Positions 24,102-32,542 of a stretch of DNA of 49,221 nucleotides are shown in pieces (position 1 is the stretch's first letter; each line of letters opens with the position of its first letter). The notes under the pieces are model-generated. The model was not told where the DNA came from, ran no database searches, and saw only the letters and a list, made by a program, of their open reading frames with translations. The stretch comes from Pseudomonas sp. S31. Its GTDB lineage: Bacteria; Pseudomonadota; Gammaproteobacteria; Pseudomonadales; Pseudomonadaceae. The stretch covers positions 1 through 49,221 of the forward strand of contig NZ_JACVVE010000042.1 of the NCBI RefSeq assembly GCF_016648105.1, read 5' to 3'. Position numbers and translations under genes: made by a program.

Positions 24102-24806
24102 TCAGGCCCTCCGCTGCATATCGGTCAGGGCACTGCTCCCGACTCGCTGGCTGGGTACCACATGCTTGACGAAGATGCCCGGTGTGACCACCGCTTCCGG
24201 GTCCAACTCGCCTAGCTCGCAAACCCGCGTCACCGAGGCAATCGTGTGCGTAGCAGCCATGGCCATAACGGGACCGAAGTTGCGCGCCGTCTTGCGAAAC
24301 ACCAGGTTGCCCCAGCGATCGCCGACATCCGCCTTGATCAGCGCATAGTCAACTGCGATCGGCCGCTCCAGCACATAATGGCGACCGTCGATTGCCCGGG
24401 TTTCCTTGCCCTCGGCCAAGGCAGTACCGAAAGCGGTAGGCGTATAAAAGCCACCGATGCCACATCCGGCTGCGCGCAGGCGCTCTGCCAAGGTGCCCTG
24501 TGGTATCAGCTCCAACTCGATACGTCCGGCATTGAACAGCTCCTCGAATACGTAAGAGCCGGACATGCGCGGGAATGAACAGAGAATCCGACTGACCAAC
24601 CCAGCCCTGAGCAATGCGGCAATCCCGGACTCCCCCTGCCCCGCATTGTTGGTTATCAGCGTCAGGTTGCGCGGACCATGCTCGATAAGCGCATCGATCA
24701 GTTCCTCCGGCATACCCGCGCCACCGAAGCCGCCAATCGCAATCCGGGCACCGTCGCCGATTTCCGCGACAGCCTGATGCGCACTGGAACAAATTTTATT
24801 GATCAT
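24102..24806 (-). CDS. 3-oxoacid CoA-transferase, subunit A
   Basis: 234 residues from the ATG at 24806 (upstream frame to 24842 lacks homology). The CoA-transferase family I, subunit A signature is clear: ARIAIGGFGGAGMPEELIDAL and LTLITNNAGQGESGIAALL. It pairs with subunit B immediately downstream. First gene after a 211-base gap that follows the LysR gene, so a separate promoter is possible. Together the pair activates 3-oxoadipate-like acids for thiolysis by the thiolase at 27805-29001. Confidence 0.92.
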   Translation of the reverse strand: MINKICSSAHQAVAEIGDGARIAIGGFGGAGMPEELIDALIEHGPRNLTLITNNAGQGESGIAALLRAGLVSRILCSFPRMSGSYVFEELFNAGRIELELIPQGTLAERLRAAGCGIGGFYTPTAFGTALAEGKETRAIDGRHYVLERPIAVDYALIKADVGDRWGNLVFRKTARNFGPVMAMAATHTIASVTRVCELGELDPEAVVTPGIFVKHVVPSQRVGSSALTDMQRRA

Positions 24807-24980
24807 CACGCTCTCACTCTTGTTATTGCCTTGGCGATACAAGCGGCCCCGTCACGGCAGCAGCTCGCCTTGCTGACTGCAGCGTGCCAAAGCACGTGTT
24901 CGTCGACAATTTCGGACTTTGAAAGGGCGCTTAATGCAGTGCTAACGAAGAATGGAAATGGCCTGACAGACCACGATTGG

Positions 24981-24997
24981 CGAGGCATTCAGCCTCG
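24981..24997. terminator. Small hairpin after the LysR gene
   Basis: CGAGGC-ATTCA-GCCTCG, perfect 6-base arms, 21 bases beyond the LysR stop codon on the minus strand. It could terminate or attenuate LysR transcription before the CoA-transferase genes. There is no U-tract. A second short repeat, CGTGC-CAAA-GCACG, lies at 24883-24896 in the same gap and could be an operator. Confidence 0.35.
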
Positions 24998-25017
24998 TTC
25001 AGCAACCGTGGCCGAGG

Positions 25018-25938
25018 CTAAATGGCGTTGGCAAAAGCGTCAGCACCTGCGTAGTGAGTGACGAGGGAATGGGCGAAGCTTTGGGCCGGCGAAGAGAGCT
25101 GTTCGAAATCCCGTGCGCACAGCCGGAAGGTCCGTGTCGCCCAGCTATCACTGAGCAGGCAAGAGCCAATCGCCCCGGTACGCAACCGCTCGAAACAGGC
25201 CAAGGGCACAATGGCAATCCCCGCCCCCGCTTCGACCATGCGAAAGATCGCATCCGAGCCAGCCACCTGGACACGGATACTCATGGGCTTGTGCAATGCC
25301 GCTGCCGCACGACTGTAGAAAACGCTGGAAGCACTGCCCTCGAGCAGAGACACGAAGGCATGATCCAAGGCTTCGCGAAAGGAAATCCGTGGGTGATCCA
25401 GGACCGCATGACCGATGGGCGCAATGATGATCAACTGGCTGGAAACGAACGGCACACTCTGAATCCCCTCTGTGCCTACATCCCCGGAAATGACGCCAAG
25501 ATCGGCAGCCCCCTCCCTGATCTGGCGCACGATTTCGTCACTGATGCGCTCACGCATCTCTACATGCACATCGGGATGAGTACGCAAAAATGCGCTGAGT
25601 ACCGCAGGCAAGTACTCGGTCACCGCAGTGGTGTTGGCCAGCAGGCGCAACTGGCTCTTCAGTCCCTCGGTATAGGCCTGCAAATCACCGGTCAACAGTT
25701 CCAGTTGCGAGAGCACGCTGCGTGCATGCTGCAGATAGGTCCTTCCAGCCTCGGTGATGGTGACGCCCGTCGGTGAGCGCTCCAGCAACTTGACCCCAAT
25801 GTTCTCTTCGAGATTCTTGATGCGGTTGCTGGCAGCCGGAACGGAGATGAACGAGCGTTCGGCGCCTCGGGTCAGGCTGCTCGCCTCGGCTATGTTGACG
25901 AACAGCCTGAAGTCAGTGATATCGAAGTGAAACGCCAT
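25018..25938 (-). CDS. LysR-family regulator
   Basis: 306 residues from the ATG at 25938 (AAGGA 8 bases upstream); ATGs at 25944 and 26001 are less likely. N-terminal HTH: DFRLFVNIAEASSLTRGAERSFISVPAASNRIKNLEENIGVKLLERS. The rest is a periplasmic-binding-protein-like effector domain, with LRLLANTTAVTEYLPAVLSAFL and VEAGAGIAIVPLACFERL. The subgroup is unlike the LysR at 13335 and closer to general LysR regulators. It is encoded within the series it presumably controls, after the MBL gene, as mmlR lies inside the mml cluster. Confidence 0.87.
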   Translation of the reverse strand: MAFHFDITDFRLFVNIAEASSLTRGAERSFISVPAASNRIKNLEENIGVKLLERSPTGVTITEAGRTYLQHARSVLSQLELLTGDLQAYTEGLKSQLRLLANTTAVTEYLPAVLSAFLRTHPDVHVEMRERISDEIVRQIREGAADLGVISGDVGTEGIQSVPFVSSQLIIIAPIGHAVLDHPRISFREALDHAFVSLLEGSASSVFYSRAAAALHKPMSIRVQVAGSDAIFRMVEAGAGIAIVPLACFERLRTGAIGSCLLSDSWATRTFRLCARDFEQLSSPAQSFAHSLVTHYAGADAFANAI

Positions 25939-26007
25939 CGGCATAATCCTTACAGGTGCTGGGCCAAGGCCAAAAGACCCGCCCAGCATAGTCCTGGGCA
26001 AGGACGC

Positions 26008-26898
26008 TTACCAATGAGCAGGCTCGAAGATGAACCCCGAGCCCTGGCGACGAATATAGCCACAATGTGGCTCGCCGAAGTGCACCGGCATCACCAGTGC
26101 CTCACGGTCAGCGGCACGATTGAGGAACTCCAGGCGCGTCTTGCGCGCCGTGTCGGCCCAGATGCAGTAGCCGGAATTCAACTCGGGCATGACGATCTGC
26201 ATGGGGCTATGCAGGATGTCACCGCAGAAAATGCCCTCCTCGCCGCGAGACCTGATACGAAAGGCAACCTGCCCCGGACTATGCCCCGGTGCGGCCTCCA
26301 CCACCATGCAGTCGGCGATTTCAGCGGGCGCATCGATCATCACCGCAAGCCCCTCGTCGACGATGGGCATCACGCTGTCGAAGAACGATTCGCCAAACAC
26401 ATCGATCACTCCGGGCTCACGATTCTTACCCTCCTTGCAGAACTGGAAATCCTGCTTCGGCAAGTAATAACGCGCGTTGGGAAAGGTCGGCGTCCATCGA
26501 TTGTCAGCCCATGTCGTGTTCCAGCCCACATGGTCAGCGTGCAAGTGGGTCAATACCACATGGGTAACCTTCTCCGGCGGCGCGCCCGCAGCCGTCATCC
26601 ACTCGCGCACCAGGCCATTGAGCATGTGCATGCGTGGGATGCCGGGACGGGATTTGAAGTTACCCACGCCAGTGTCCACCACGATAATGTTGTTGCCGGC
26701 GTGCACGACCCATAGCTGGATGGTCACGATCAGCTTGTTCATCTCCGGCACCCAGTGGTGCGGTGCGATCATGCCCTGGTTGGCTTCGAGCGCACTCCGG
26801 TCGAGATCCGGAAACAGAAAAGCCGGATCATGCGTCGGCCCGCCGTACTCAAGAATTCGGGTTACCTTGATGTCACCGATCATGCGCGACTGCATCAT
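26008..26898 (-). CDS. Metallo-beta-lactamase-fold hydrolase, candidate enol-lactone hydrolase
   Basis: 296 residues. Metal-binding motif THLHADHVGW (HxHxDH), then GHSPGQ with a further His ligand, GDILHSP with the bridging Asp, and a late His in MPVHFGEP: a complete binuclear zinc set. In Pseudomonas reinekei MT1, MmlL of this superfamily is required to open the methyl-3-oxoadipate enol-lactone. The cluster context here (CatC-like isomerase, CoA-transferase, thiolase, AAHS transporter) is the same, so the same reaction on a related substrate is the best guess. Other lactonase or ester substrates are possible. It lies 35 bases downstream of the alpha/beta hydrolase-like gene. Confidence 0.85.
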   Translation of the reverse strand: MMQSRMIGDIKVTRILEYGGPTHDPAFLFPDLDRSALEANQGMIAPHHWVPEMNKLIVTIQLWVVHAGNNIIVVDTGVGNFKSRPGIPRMHMLNGLVREWMTAAGAPPEKVTHVVLTHLHADHVGWNTTWADNRWTPTFPNARYYLPKQDFQFCKEGKNREPGVIDVFGESFFDSVMPIVDEGLAVMIDAPAEIADCMVVEAAPGHSPGQVAFRIRSRGEEGIFCGDILHSPMQIVMPELNSGYCIWADTARKTRLEFLNRAADREALVMPVHFGEPHCGYIRRQGSGFIFEPAHW

Positions 26899-26933
26899 GA
26901 TGCTTTCACTCCTGTTCTTGTCGTTGTTCGTTC

Positions 26934-27794
26934 TCAGGCCGCGTGCCCGGCATCGCCCAGGCAGTTATCGGCTTGCGCCATGAAAGCTCTGTAACTCAGG
27001 TGAGCGGACAGGTTCGCACACACGAAATCCGCGAGCAGGCGTGCGACCCAACGCGGGCTCTGCATCTGCATGAAATGCCCTGACGCTACATCCAGAGTTT
27101 CGACATGCGGCGCAAAACCACCCAGTCGCTGGATTTCCGCAGGAGGACGCAAGGCATCATAGATGCCTGCGACCAGGACCGTGCGCGTCGGCAGGCTGGC
27201 CAGATCATCCTCCAGATTCAGCCCTGAAAGCATTTCGAAGAAATGCGCAAACCCCCTCGGGTCATTGCCCAGGCAACGCCCACGAAAAGCCGCGAATCGC
27301 TCAGCATCGGTACGCAGTGCCTCTGGCCAGCCACGCTCGAGCAAGCCCAGGAATACCTGGCGCATGCCCTGCTCGCGGATCTGCCCGATGGCCTGCCCCG
27401 CCCGCTCCTTCGCCTCAGGCGCGACACCACAGGCAGGCGCCATGGCGATCACATGACTGATCTGATCGCGATGTGTGGCTGCATAACGGATCGCAATGGC
27501 GGCACCTACGGCTACCCCGGCGAGCGCAATCGGGCCGGTAATCGCCAACTCGTCCAGTAGCTTGGCGAGGTCAGCACAATGCGCGTCGATGCTCATCGTC
27601 CCCACCAGCTTTTCCGATTGCCCTGCGCAACGCATGTCATAGGCAAGCACCTGGAGGGATTGCGGCAAGCGCTCGATCACGTCTCGCCAACTCTCGACCG
27701 ACCCACCCATCTCATGCAGCAATACCAGGGTCAGGCCGCTGCCTCGACGCAACTGATAACGCAGGGCAACGCCATGAATGTCCAACCAGTTCAT
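26934..27794 (-). CDS. Alpha/beta-hydrolase-fold protein (PcaD-like) lacking the serine nucleophile
   Basis: 286 residues from the ATG at 27794 (GAGGAG 6 bases upstream). It has the overall pattern of 3-oxoadipate enol-lactonase: LTLVLLHEMGGSVESW (oxyanion region), YDMRCAGQSE, an Asp in AGIYDALRP and the base His in ASGHFMQM. The nucleophile elbow reads G93-V-A95-V-G97, so alanine (codon GCC) replaces serine. The canonical enol-lactonase mechanism is therefore lost. The adjacent MBL-fold protein may have taken over lactone opening, leaving this protein with a non-hydrolytic or regulatory role. It is 10 bases downstream of the thiolase gene. Confidence 0.85.
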   Translation of the reverse strand: MNWLDIHGVALRYQLRRGSGLTLVLLHEMGGSVESWRDVIERLPQSLQVLAYDMRCAGQSEKLVGTMSIDAHCADLAKLLDELAITGPIALAGVAVGAAIAIRYAATHRDQISHVIAMAPACGVAPEAKERAGQAIGQIREQGMRQVFLGLLERGWPEALRTDAERFAAFRGRCLGNDPRGFAHFFEMLSGLNLEDDLASLPTRTVLVAGIYDALRPPAEIQRLGGFAPHVETLDVASGHFMQMQSPRWVARLLADFVCANLSAHLSYRAFMAQADNCLGDAGHAA

Positions 27795-27804
27795 GGTCAT
27801 CTCC

Positions 27805-29001
27805 TCAAATTCGCTCGAACAGTGCGGCAACGCCCTGCCCGCCGCCTACACACATAGTCTCCAGACCAAAACGTGTATCGCGACGCTGCATCTCATGCAG
27901 CAAGGTGGTCATGATGCGGATCCCCGTGGCCCCGATTGGGTGCCCCAGGGAGATGCCGGAACCATTGACATTGACATGTTCGTAATCCGGCAAGTGCCAT
28001 GACTTGAGCACAGCCAGAGCTTGTGCGGCAAATGCTTCGTTGACCTCGAGCAAACCGATATCTGGCAAAGTCAGGCCGGTGCGCTGCAAAAGTTTATGCA
28101 CTGCCGGCACGGGTCCGATCCCCATGCGGTCCGGCTCACAACCCGCTGTCGCCCAGCCAGCCAGGCGTGCCAACGGCGTCAAACCATAACGTTTAGCGTA
28201 CTCAACTGACACCACCAGACACCCAGCGGCTGCATCGTTCTGCTGGCTTGAGTTACCCGCCGTACTGACCCCGTCAGGCAGCAGCGTGGCCAAGCGGCCC
28301 AGACTTTCCAGGGTGCCATCGGCGCGGATACCTTCATCCTCCGCAACCAGGTTGCGACTGCCTTTTGGCCCCGCGACCTCGACAGGGACAACCTCATCAG
28401 CAAAACGCCCCTGTGCCCAAGCAGCGCTGGCGTTGGCATGGCTGCGCAGGGCGAACTCATCGGCCTCGCGCCGGCTGATGGAAAAGTCTCTCGCCAGATT
28501 CTCTGCGGTTTCCGGCATGCCGGAAATCTTGCCGAAACGAGACTCTGGCTGAGAGCGCTCGCGACCACGCTGCAGACGATCATGCAAGGTCACGCTGCCT
28601 GATCGCTGGCCCCAGCGCATATCGGTGGAGTAGTACTCGATGTTGCTCATGCTTTCCACGCCGACCACCAACACCGCCTCGGCCTGGCCAGTTTGCACAC
28701 ACATCGAGGCATTGATGATCGCCTGCAAACCCGAGCCGCAACGTCGGTCCAGGGTGTAGCCCGGCACCTCCACAGGCAGTCCAGCTGCCAGACCGGCGTA
28801 GCGTCCCAGACAAGGTGCCTCGCTTGACGCATAGGATTGGGAAACGATCACGTCGTCCAGGCTGGCTGGCGGGATATTCAGACGCGTCATCAGCGCCTGG
28901 ATGATGTGCACGGCCAATTCATCGGCTGTGAGTGCTTTCAGCGCCCCGCCAAACTTGCCGATCGGCGTGCGTAAGGGTGAAACGATCAGTGCATCTCTCA
29001 T
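27805..29001 (-). CDS. 3-oxoadipyl-CoA-type thiolase (PcaF/MmlC-like acetyl-CoA acyltransferase)
   Basis: 398 residues, normal for thiolases. Nucleophilic C88 in LDRRCGSGLQA, histidine loop NGSGISLGHPIGATG and the second cysteine in CVGGGQG, so this is a complete degradative thiolase. The loop differs slightly from PcaF (GSGIS instead of GGAIA). With the CoA-transferase it would cleave a 3-oxoadipyl-CoA analogue to acetyl-CoA and (substituted) succinyl-CoA. It is the promoter-proximal gene of the long minus-strand series; the 414-base region upstream probably holds the main promoter. Confidence 0.9.
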   Translation of the reverse strand: MRDALIVSPLRTPIGKFGGALKALTADELAVHIIQALMTRLNIPPASLDDVIVSQSYASSEAPCLGRYAGLAAGLPVEVPGYTLDRRCGSGLQAIINASMCVQTGQAEAVLVVGVESMSNIEYYSTDMRWGQRSGSVTLHDRLQRGRERSQPESRFGKISGMPETAENLARDFSISRREADEFALRSHANASAAWAQGRFADEVVPVEVAGPKGSRNLVAEDEGIRADGTLESLGRLATLLPDGVSTAGNSSQQNDAAAGCLVVSVEYAKRYGLTPLARLAGWATAGCEPDRMGIGPVPAVHKLLQRTGLTLPDIGLLEVNEAFAAQALAVLKSWHLPDYEHVNVNGSGISLGHPIGATGIRIMTTLLHEMQRRDTRFGLETMCVGGGQGVAALFERI

Positions 29002-29415
29002 GCGCGATGACCTTGTTGTTCTTGGTCGTCACAGCATGGGAACACCGTTCAGGACAGGCAATTTTTCAATTTAGAATGGGGGTTTCGAAAAAGCTAAGAG
29101 CTTTTTGAGGCTTTTCTTAGGGCAATCGACTTTCGGGCCAAAACAACGGAGCCAAAAAATTTTCAAAACGCGTTGTCACTTTGCCTCCGGCAGCGCGACT
29201 CCTCTTGCAGATACCTCATAAAACGCCGACAACCGCATTAGGAGAAAGCATGCAGCATCCCCTTTACGATGCCGGCAATAGTTTTGTAGACCGTGCCGAC
29301 AAAGAAAACCAGTTGTTTGAAATCACTAAGCGAAGATCCGGTTAAAAATCTGTCCTACCTGATCGCTTCGCCACAAGCAAAAACTGACATCTCAGATCAA
29401 TTGAGAGATAGCCAG
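29002..29415. other. Intergenic region between catabolic and accessory modules, with a hairpin
   Basis: No convincing gene. It is AT-richer than its flanks. It contains a perfect hairpin AAAAAGCT-AAG-AGCTTTTT at 29088-29106, about 87 bases upstream of the thiolase start; with T-runs on either strand this could terminate transcription in both directions or act as an operator. It presumably also holds the promoter for the 29001-16660 series and one for the HTH gene at 29416. I could not place a convincing -35/-10 pair. A GTG-started extension of the HTH gene (from 29293) has no visible homology. Confidence 0.5.
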
Positions 29416-29718
29416 ATGTCAGTAGATTACGAAACCATCCAAAAAATACAGAAGCTCGGTGACGACGTTCTCGTGGGTGTTGCAGAGGTCGCCGCATTGA
29501 CCGGGTTCAGCGTACTCACTGTACGCCAGCGCAAACTGCCCGGTCTTGAGCCAGTACATGGGTTATCGAGGCTTAGGTGGAGACTCGGAGACCTCAGGAC
29601 CTGGATGCGTACCGGGGATACGAGTACCCCGCATCAGCCACCAAGAGAGGTTGTGCTTTCAAAGCCGAAGCGCACGGGCCGACCTACGAAAAAGGTACAA
29701 GTGGAGGCTCGGCAATGA
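29416..29718 (+). CDS. Small HTH DNA-binding protein (excisionase/AlpA-like)
   Basis: 100 residues from the ATG at 29416, which has GAGAG about 9 bases upstream. The middle of the protein (VGVAEVAALTGFSVLTVRQRKLPGLEPVH, then RLRWRLGDLRTWM) has the layout of a MerR-like winged HTH of the excisionase/AlpA group: a helix pair, a wing and a final WM helix. The C-terminus is basic (KPKRTGRPTKK), suggesting DNA binding. Such proteins serve as directionality factors or regulators in integrative elements. That fits the position inside an island but is inference. Confidence 0.6.
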   Translation: MSVDYETIQKIQKLGDDVLVGVAEVAALTGFSVLTVRQRKLPGLEPVHGLSRLRWRLGDLRTWMRTGDTSTPHQPPREVVLSKPKRTGRPTKKVQVEARQ

Positions 29719-29761
29719 TCGATGCTTCGATCCGGCTTCCGTCTACGGCGGAGCAATAATC

Positions 29762-30553
29762 ATGGGCAGACAGAGAACCATCAGAGATCAGAACTTCTGG
29801 CGCTCGCCACGCCTACTGAACTGCACGACCGAAGATAAGGTTGCATTGCTACACCTGTTGACCGCGCCTGATAGCAACATCACTGGTGTTTACCCGCTCG
29901 TGCCGCGCATTGCGGGTGCAGAACTCGGATGGACCGCAGATCAATGGCTGCAGGTTATCCATCGGCTGCAGGACGAAGACCTTGTCAGGTATGACTTGAA
30001 CCACTTCGTTGTCTGGGTGCGCCTTTGGTGGGACCATCACTCGGCAAGCCAAGTAACGGGACCGAAGCTGAGAGACAGAGCGATCGGAGAAATCCGTCGC
30101 ATACCTGGCGAATGGCTTGATGAATTCCTGGATGACTTCAAAGAGCGACTAACCGGCGAACAGCAACGGCTGGTTGAGGATTTGCTCCAACCAGACCGTC
30201 GACGTACACCTGCAGACGTACCGATACCACAGCAATGCGGTATAGATACCCTATCCACCAACGTCCGCCCTAACAACAAACCTCAACAGAAATCACTAAC
30301 CGAAACGTCGGGTGTGGGCTCTCGTAAGCTGGATATGTCGGGCATTCCTTCCGAACACCAGACAGATGTACACAGGGGAATAGTCAAAGCGATGACCAGC
30401 GGTAAGCTCCGCTTTGCGCCCCAGGTGGTCGTTAACGCTATGGCTGAAAATTACCGCTCTGCCTCAAGCAAGCCACAAAACGCAATGGCCCTCACGCTGT
30501 ACTTAGCAGAGCACCTGAACAACGCCCCCTCAGTCAACGGTTCAAGGTCGTAA
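29762..30553 (+). CDS. Phage-replication-like protein of unknown function
   Basis: 263 residues from the ATG at 29762 (GGAG 8 bases upstream); the frame reads back to 29546 but that part overlaps the HTH gene. The N-terminal 110 residues look like a winged-helix module of the kind found in phage replisome organisers: FWRSPRLLNCTTEDKVALLHLL, then LGWTADQWLQVIHRLQDEDLV. A charged low-complexity linker and a C-terminal helical part (TDVHRGIVKAMTSGKLRF) follow. I do not recognise the family with certainty. It lies 43 bases after the HTH gene, probably in one unit. Confidence 0.55.
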   Translation: MGRQRTIRDQNFWRSPRLLNCTTEDKVALLHLLTAPDSNITGVYPLVPRIAGAELGWTADQWLQVIHRLQDEDLVRYDLNHFVVWVRLWWDHHSASQVTGPKLRDRAIGEIRRIPGEWLDEFLDDFKERLTGEQQRLVEDLLQPDRRRTPADVPIPQQCGIDTLSTNVRPNNKPQQKSLTETSGVGSRKLDMSGIPSEHQTDVHRGIVKAMTSGKLRFAPQVVVNAMAENYRSASSKPQNAMALTLYLAEHLNNAPSVNGSRS

Positions 30554-30590
30554 GCTCGTTCAAGCGAGAAATGCGGGGCGACGGTTGCTT

Positions 30591-31175
30591 TCATTCGTCC
30601 GGGACTGATTCGAAACCTAGGATCCGTGCCAATTCGCGATTGGATGAATCGACACGCAGGCGGCTAACTAGTCCTTGATCTCGCTCCCGCTGTTTGAGCA
30701 GATAGGCATCATCAAAGCATTGCACGATGTCATGCTCATTCAGGATTTTCGCCGAGACCTGTCGCTTTAGCCGATTGATTATCTTTCGAGCGCTGAGCTG
30801 GGCAGCCTCTCGCATATGCGCACGCATGAGGATATCTCGAAACACCCAGTCCGAAATCCAACCTTTCGTAAATGCCCAAAACACCAGACGCTGGAAGGTA
30901 TCCCAAGCCATGCGTGATTGCCCGCTGAGGTAGCGCCTGAGCACTCGACCATCAGCATCTCCGAACCCGGACACTTTCAGCTCAGCAAGCTGACGTTCAA
31001 GCCTCACTTTGGACATGCCTGATTTCAGGCCAATCCCGGTGAACAGATACTCGATCAAATCAACGGGCACGCGGACCACGAAGTTTTTCCTGCCGGTGTC
31101 TTGGTGATGCTTGATCTCACGAAAGACAGCCTGCAGGGCTTCAGTCGGCTCGATATCTTGGGTGCTTAGCTTCAT
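30591..31175 (-). CDS. Hypothetical protein
   Basis: 194 residues, rich in charged residues and predicted mostly helical; no signal peptide or membrane segment. Features seen: LRRYLSGQSRMAWDTFQRLVFWAF in the middle and a basic stretch SARKIINRLKRQVSAKILNEHD. Family not recognised. It converges with the replication-like gene (38 bases between stop codons). The composition is less GC-rich than the catabolic genes, in keeping with mobile-element cargo. Confidence 0.6.
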   Translation of the reverse strand: MKLSTQDIEPTEALQAVFREIKHHQDTGRKNFVVRVPVDLIEYLFTGIGLKSGMSKVRLERQLAELKVSGFGDADGRVLRRYLSGQSRMAWDTFQRLVFWAFTKGWISDWVFRDILMRAHMREAAQLSARKIINRLKRQVSAKILNEHDIVQCFDDAYLLKQRERDQGLVSRLRVDSSNRELARILGFESVPDE

Positions 31176-31954
31176 ACAGCTATTGTTCGATCACTCCGCT
31201 GATCTGTCAAAGCGATGCAACCTTTCAAAGCATGGCCTTCGTGCCCCCCTTATAGGTGCCCTCGTTCATTTTTGGGCCGTCATCACCTGCCCACCGTTGG
31301 GACGGATGCCCTGGAGCAAGCTGGGCACAATCTCGAGTTCGCCAGCGTAAACCAAGGGTGTGCCGCATCTGGTAAATACAGCGCTCCTTTCAGATTCGAC
31401 TTTCTGCACTGACCGTGATGCCAGCCGCCAATTTTTCTTCAACCACTCAGTCACCATCTCACTGCCCCTCGTACCTGGTCATTTGTGCGTCCGCGGTAGG
31501 CAAAAATCTTCCGTTCCTGCTACTTAACCGTTGCCCAATCGTCTTTAACATGCTTCTTCAGAAAACTTATCGCGGTCCTGTTTTTTGCACATGCCGTAAA
31601 CCGCCAGGGTCGCGAACATGTACGCGTACGAGTCCCTGCCTACTCATCGGCCAGCTCCCCGCCACCATCCCTCAAAGGATGCTCTTCCAGCTTCCCCATA
31701 CTCGAACTTGGCATCCTTATGAACCTGCAACCCGCAAACTCATTCGCCTATTCCCGAAGTTGTTACGTCGAAGCTAGCTGGAATCAGGACAGGGTAGGGT
31801 TTGTACTCCCGCCATGAATGGCGTACGTACAACCGGCAAAGCGGCAGTCGTTCCACTCCCTTGCTTTGCCTACCGTCCCTGCTCAGGGCAAGCCCCGAGA
31901 CCCGTTGAAGCGAAAAGCCTCTGGTGTTCGTCTACACCCCTTGAAGCTGATGTG
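31176..31954. other. Stretch with no convincing gene except one small candidate
   Basis: Codon usage in all six frames looks random over most of this stretch and there are many stop codons. Only the minus-strand frame at 31266-31457 has a plausible ribosome-binding site. The base composition is lower in GC than the catabolic regions. It may hold remnants of former mobile-element genes; I see no insertion-sequence ends, RNA gene or attachment site. Confidence 0.5.
31266..31457 (-). CDS. Possible small protein
   Basis: 63 residues. The case for it is a good ribosome-binding site (GAGGGG 8 bases before the ATG at 31457) and a sensible amphipathic sequence (MVTEWLKKNWRLASRS, then LVYAGELEIVPSLLQGI). 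No family recognised. It could equally be a leftover of a larger gene. Confidence 0.3.
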   Translation of the reverse strand: MVTEWLKKNWRLASRSVQKVESERSAVFTRCGTPLVYAGELEIVPSLLQGIRPNGGQVMTAQK

Positions 31955-32263
31955 TCACAGACTGTCAGGTATGCCACACAGAGCAAGAATCTCATGCTCA
32001 GCCAATCCTTGGGCCCGCTGCGCCAGCCCGTGAGGCGATACGAGCGCCTCTTGCTCCAGACGTTGCTGTTCGAGCAATCGCTCCAGCAACAACAACTCGC
32101 CATCGGCTTCAAGCTCACGAAGTCGCCCAGAAGAATTGAGTGCCCAGCGGTCAAGGATTTGCCAACCACGTGCGTGATACGAGGTTGACCGGAGGACAGA
32201 ATCGATGGTCGTACGCGCCAAGACCCCAGAGGCAATTCTTAACGGTTGGTGATCAGTCAGCAT
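31955..32263 (-). CDS. Hypothetical protein, glutamate/leucine-rich helix
   Basis: 102 residues. The central part is a likely long amphipathic helix or short coiled coil (RLRELEADGELLLLERLLEQ, then QRLEQEA). The start overlaps the end of the gene at 32253-32501 by 11 bases, so the two are probably made together. No known family is visible. Plus-strand frames in the same place are shadows. Confidence 0.5.
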   Translation of the reverse strand: MLTDHQPLRIASGVLARTTIDSVLRSTSYHARGWQILDRWALNSSGRLRELEADGELLLLERLLEQQRLEQEALVSPHGLAQRAQGLAEHEILALCGIPDSL

Positions 32264-32501
32264 TGGCTAGTTCCGTTTTCTGCAGGAGATTGATCAATCG
32301 AGTGTTCTGCCCAATGGAGGATGATCGGAAACCGCCTTTGATCTCCAGCTCTCGAATATGAGCATGCGAGAAGCCCAGCGCGTACAACCTGGCACGGTCC
32401 CTAGAAGCCAGCGCTTGGTTGGCCAACCGCATGGTGGCATTCGCCCTCTTCAGCTGGACGGTATCCTCATGCCAAACATTATCAACGGTCACGTCACTCA
32501 T
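32253..32501 (-). CDS. Hypothetical protein
   Basis: 82 residues, soluble, with a helical central part (LKRANATMRLANQALASRDR) and a segment AHIRELEIKGGF that might be a short HTH-like pair. Not recognised. It sits 41 bases after the membrane-protein gene and overlaps the next gene by 11 bases, giving a three-gene minus-strand unit from 33082 to 31955. Confidence 0.5.
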   Translation of the reverse strand: MSDVTVDNVWHEDTVQLKRANATMRLANQALASRDRARLYALGFSHAHIRELEIKGGFRSSSIGQNTRLINLLQKTELANAD

Positions 32502-32542
32502 TAGGCCACCCCGAATAGATAACTAAAGGCTCCTCCAGCAGT

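Noticed and set aside
31814..32188. Plus-strand frame of 124 codons
   Set aside because: It overlaps the minus-strand gene at 31955-32263, lacks a ribosome-binding site and has an irregular composition.
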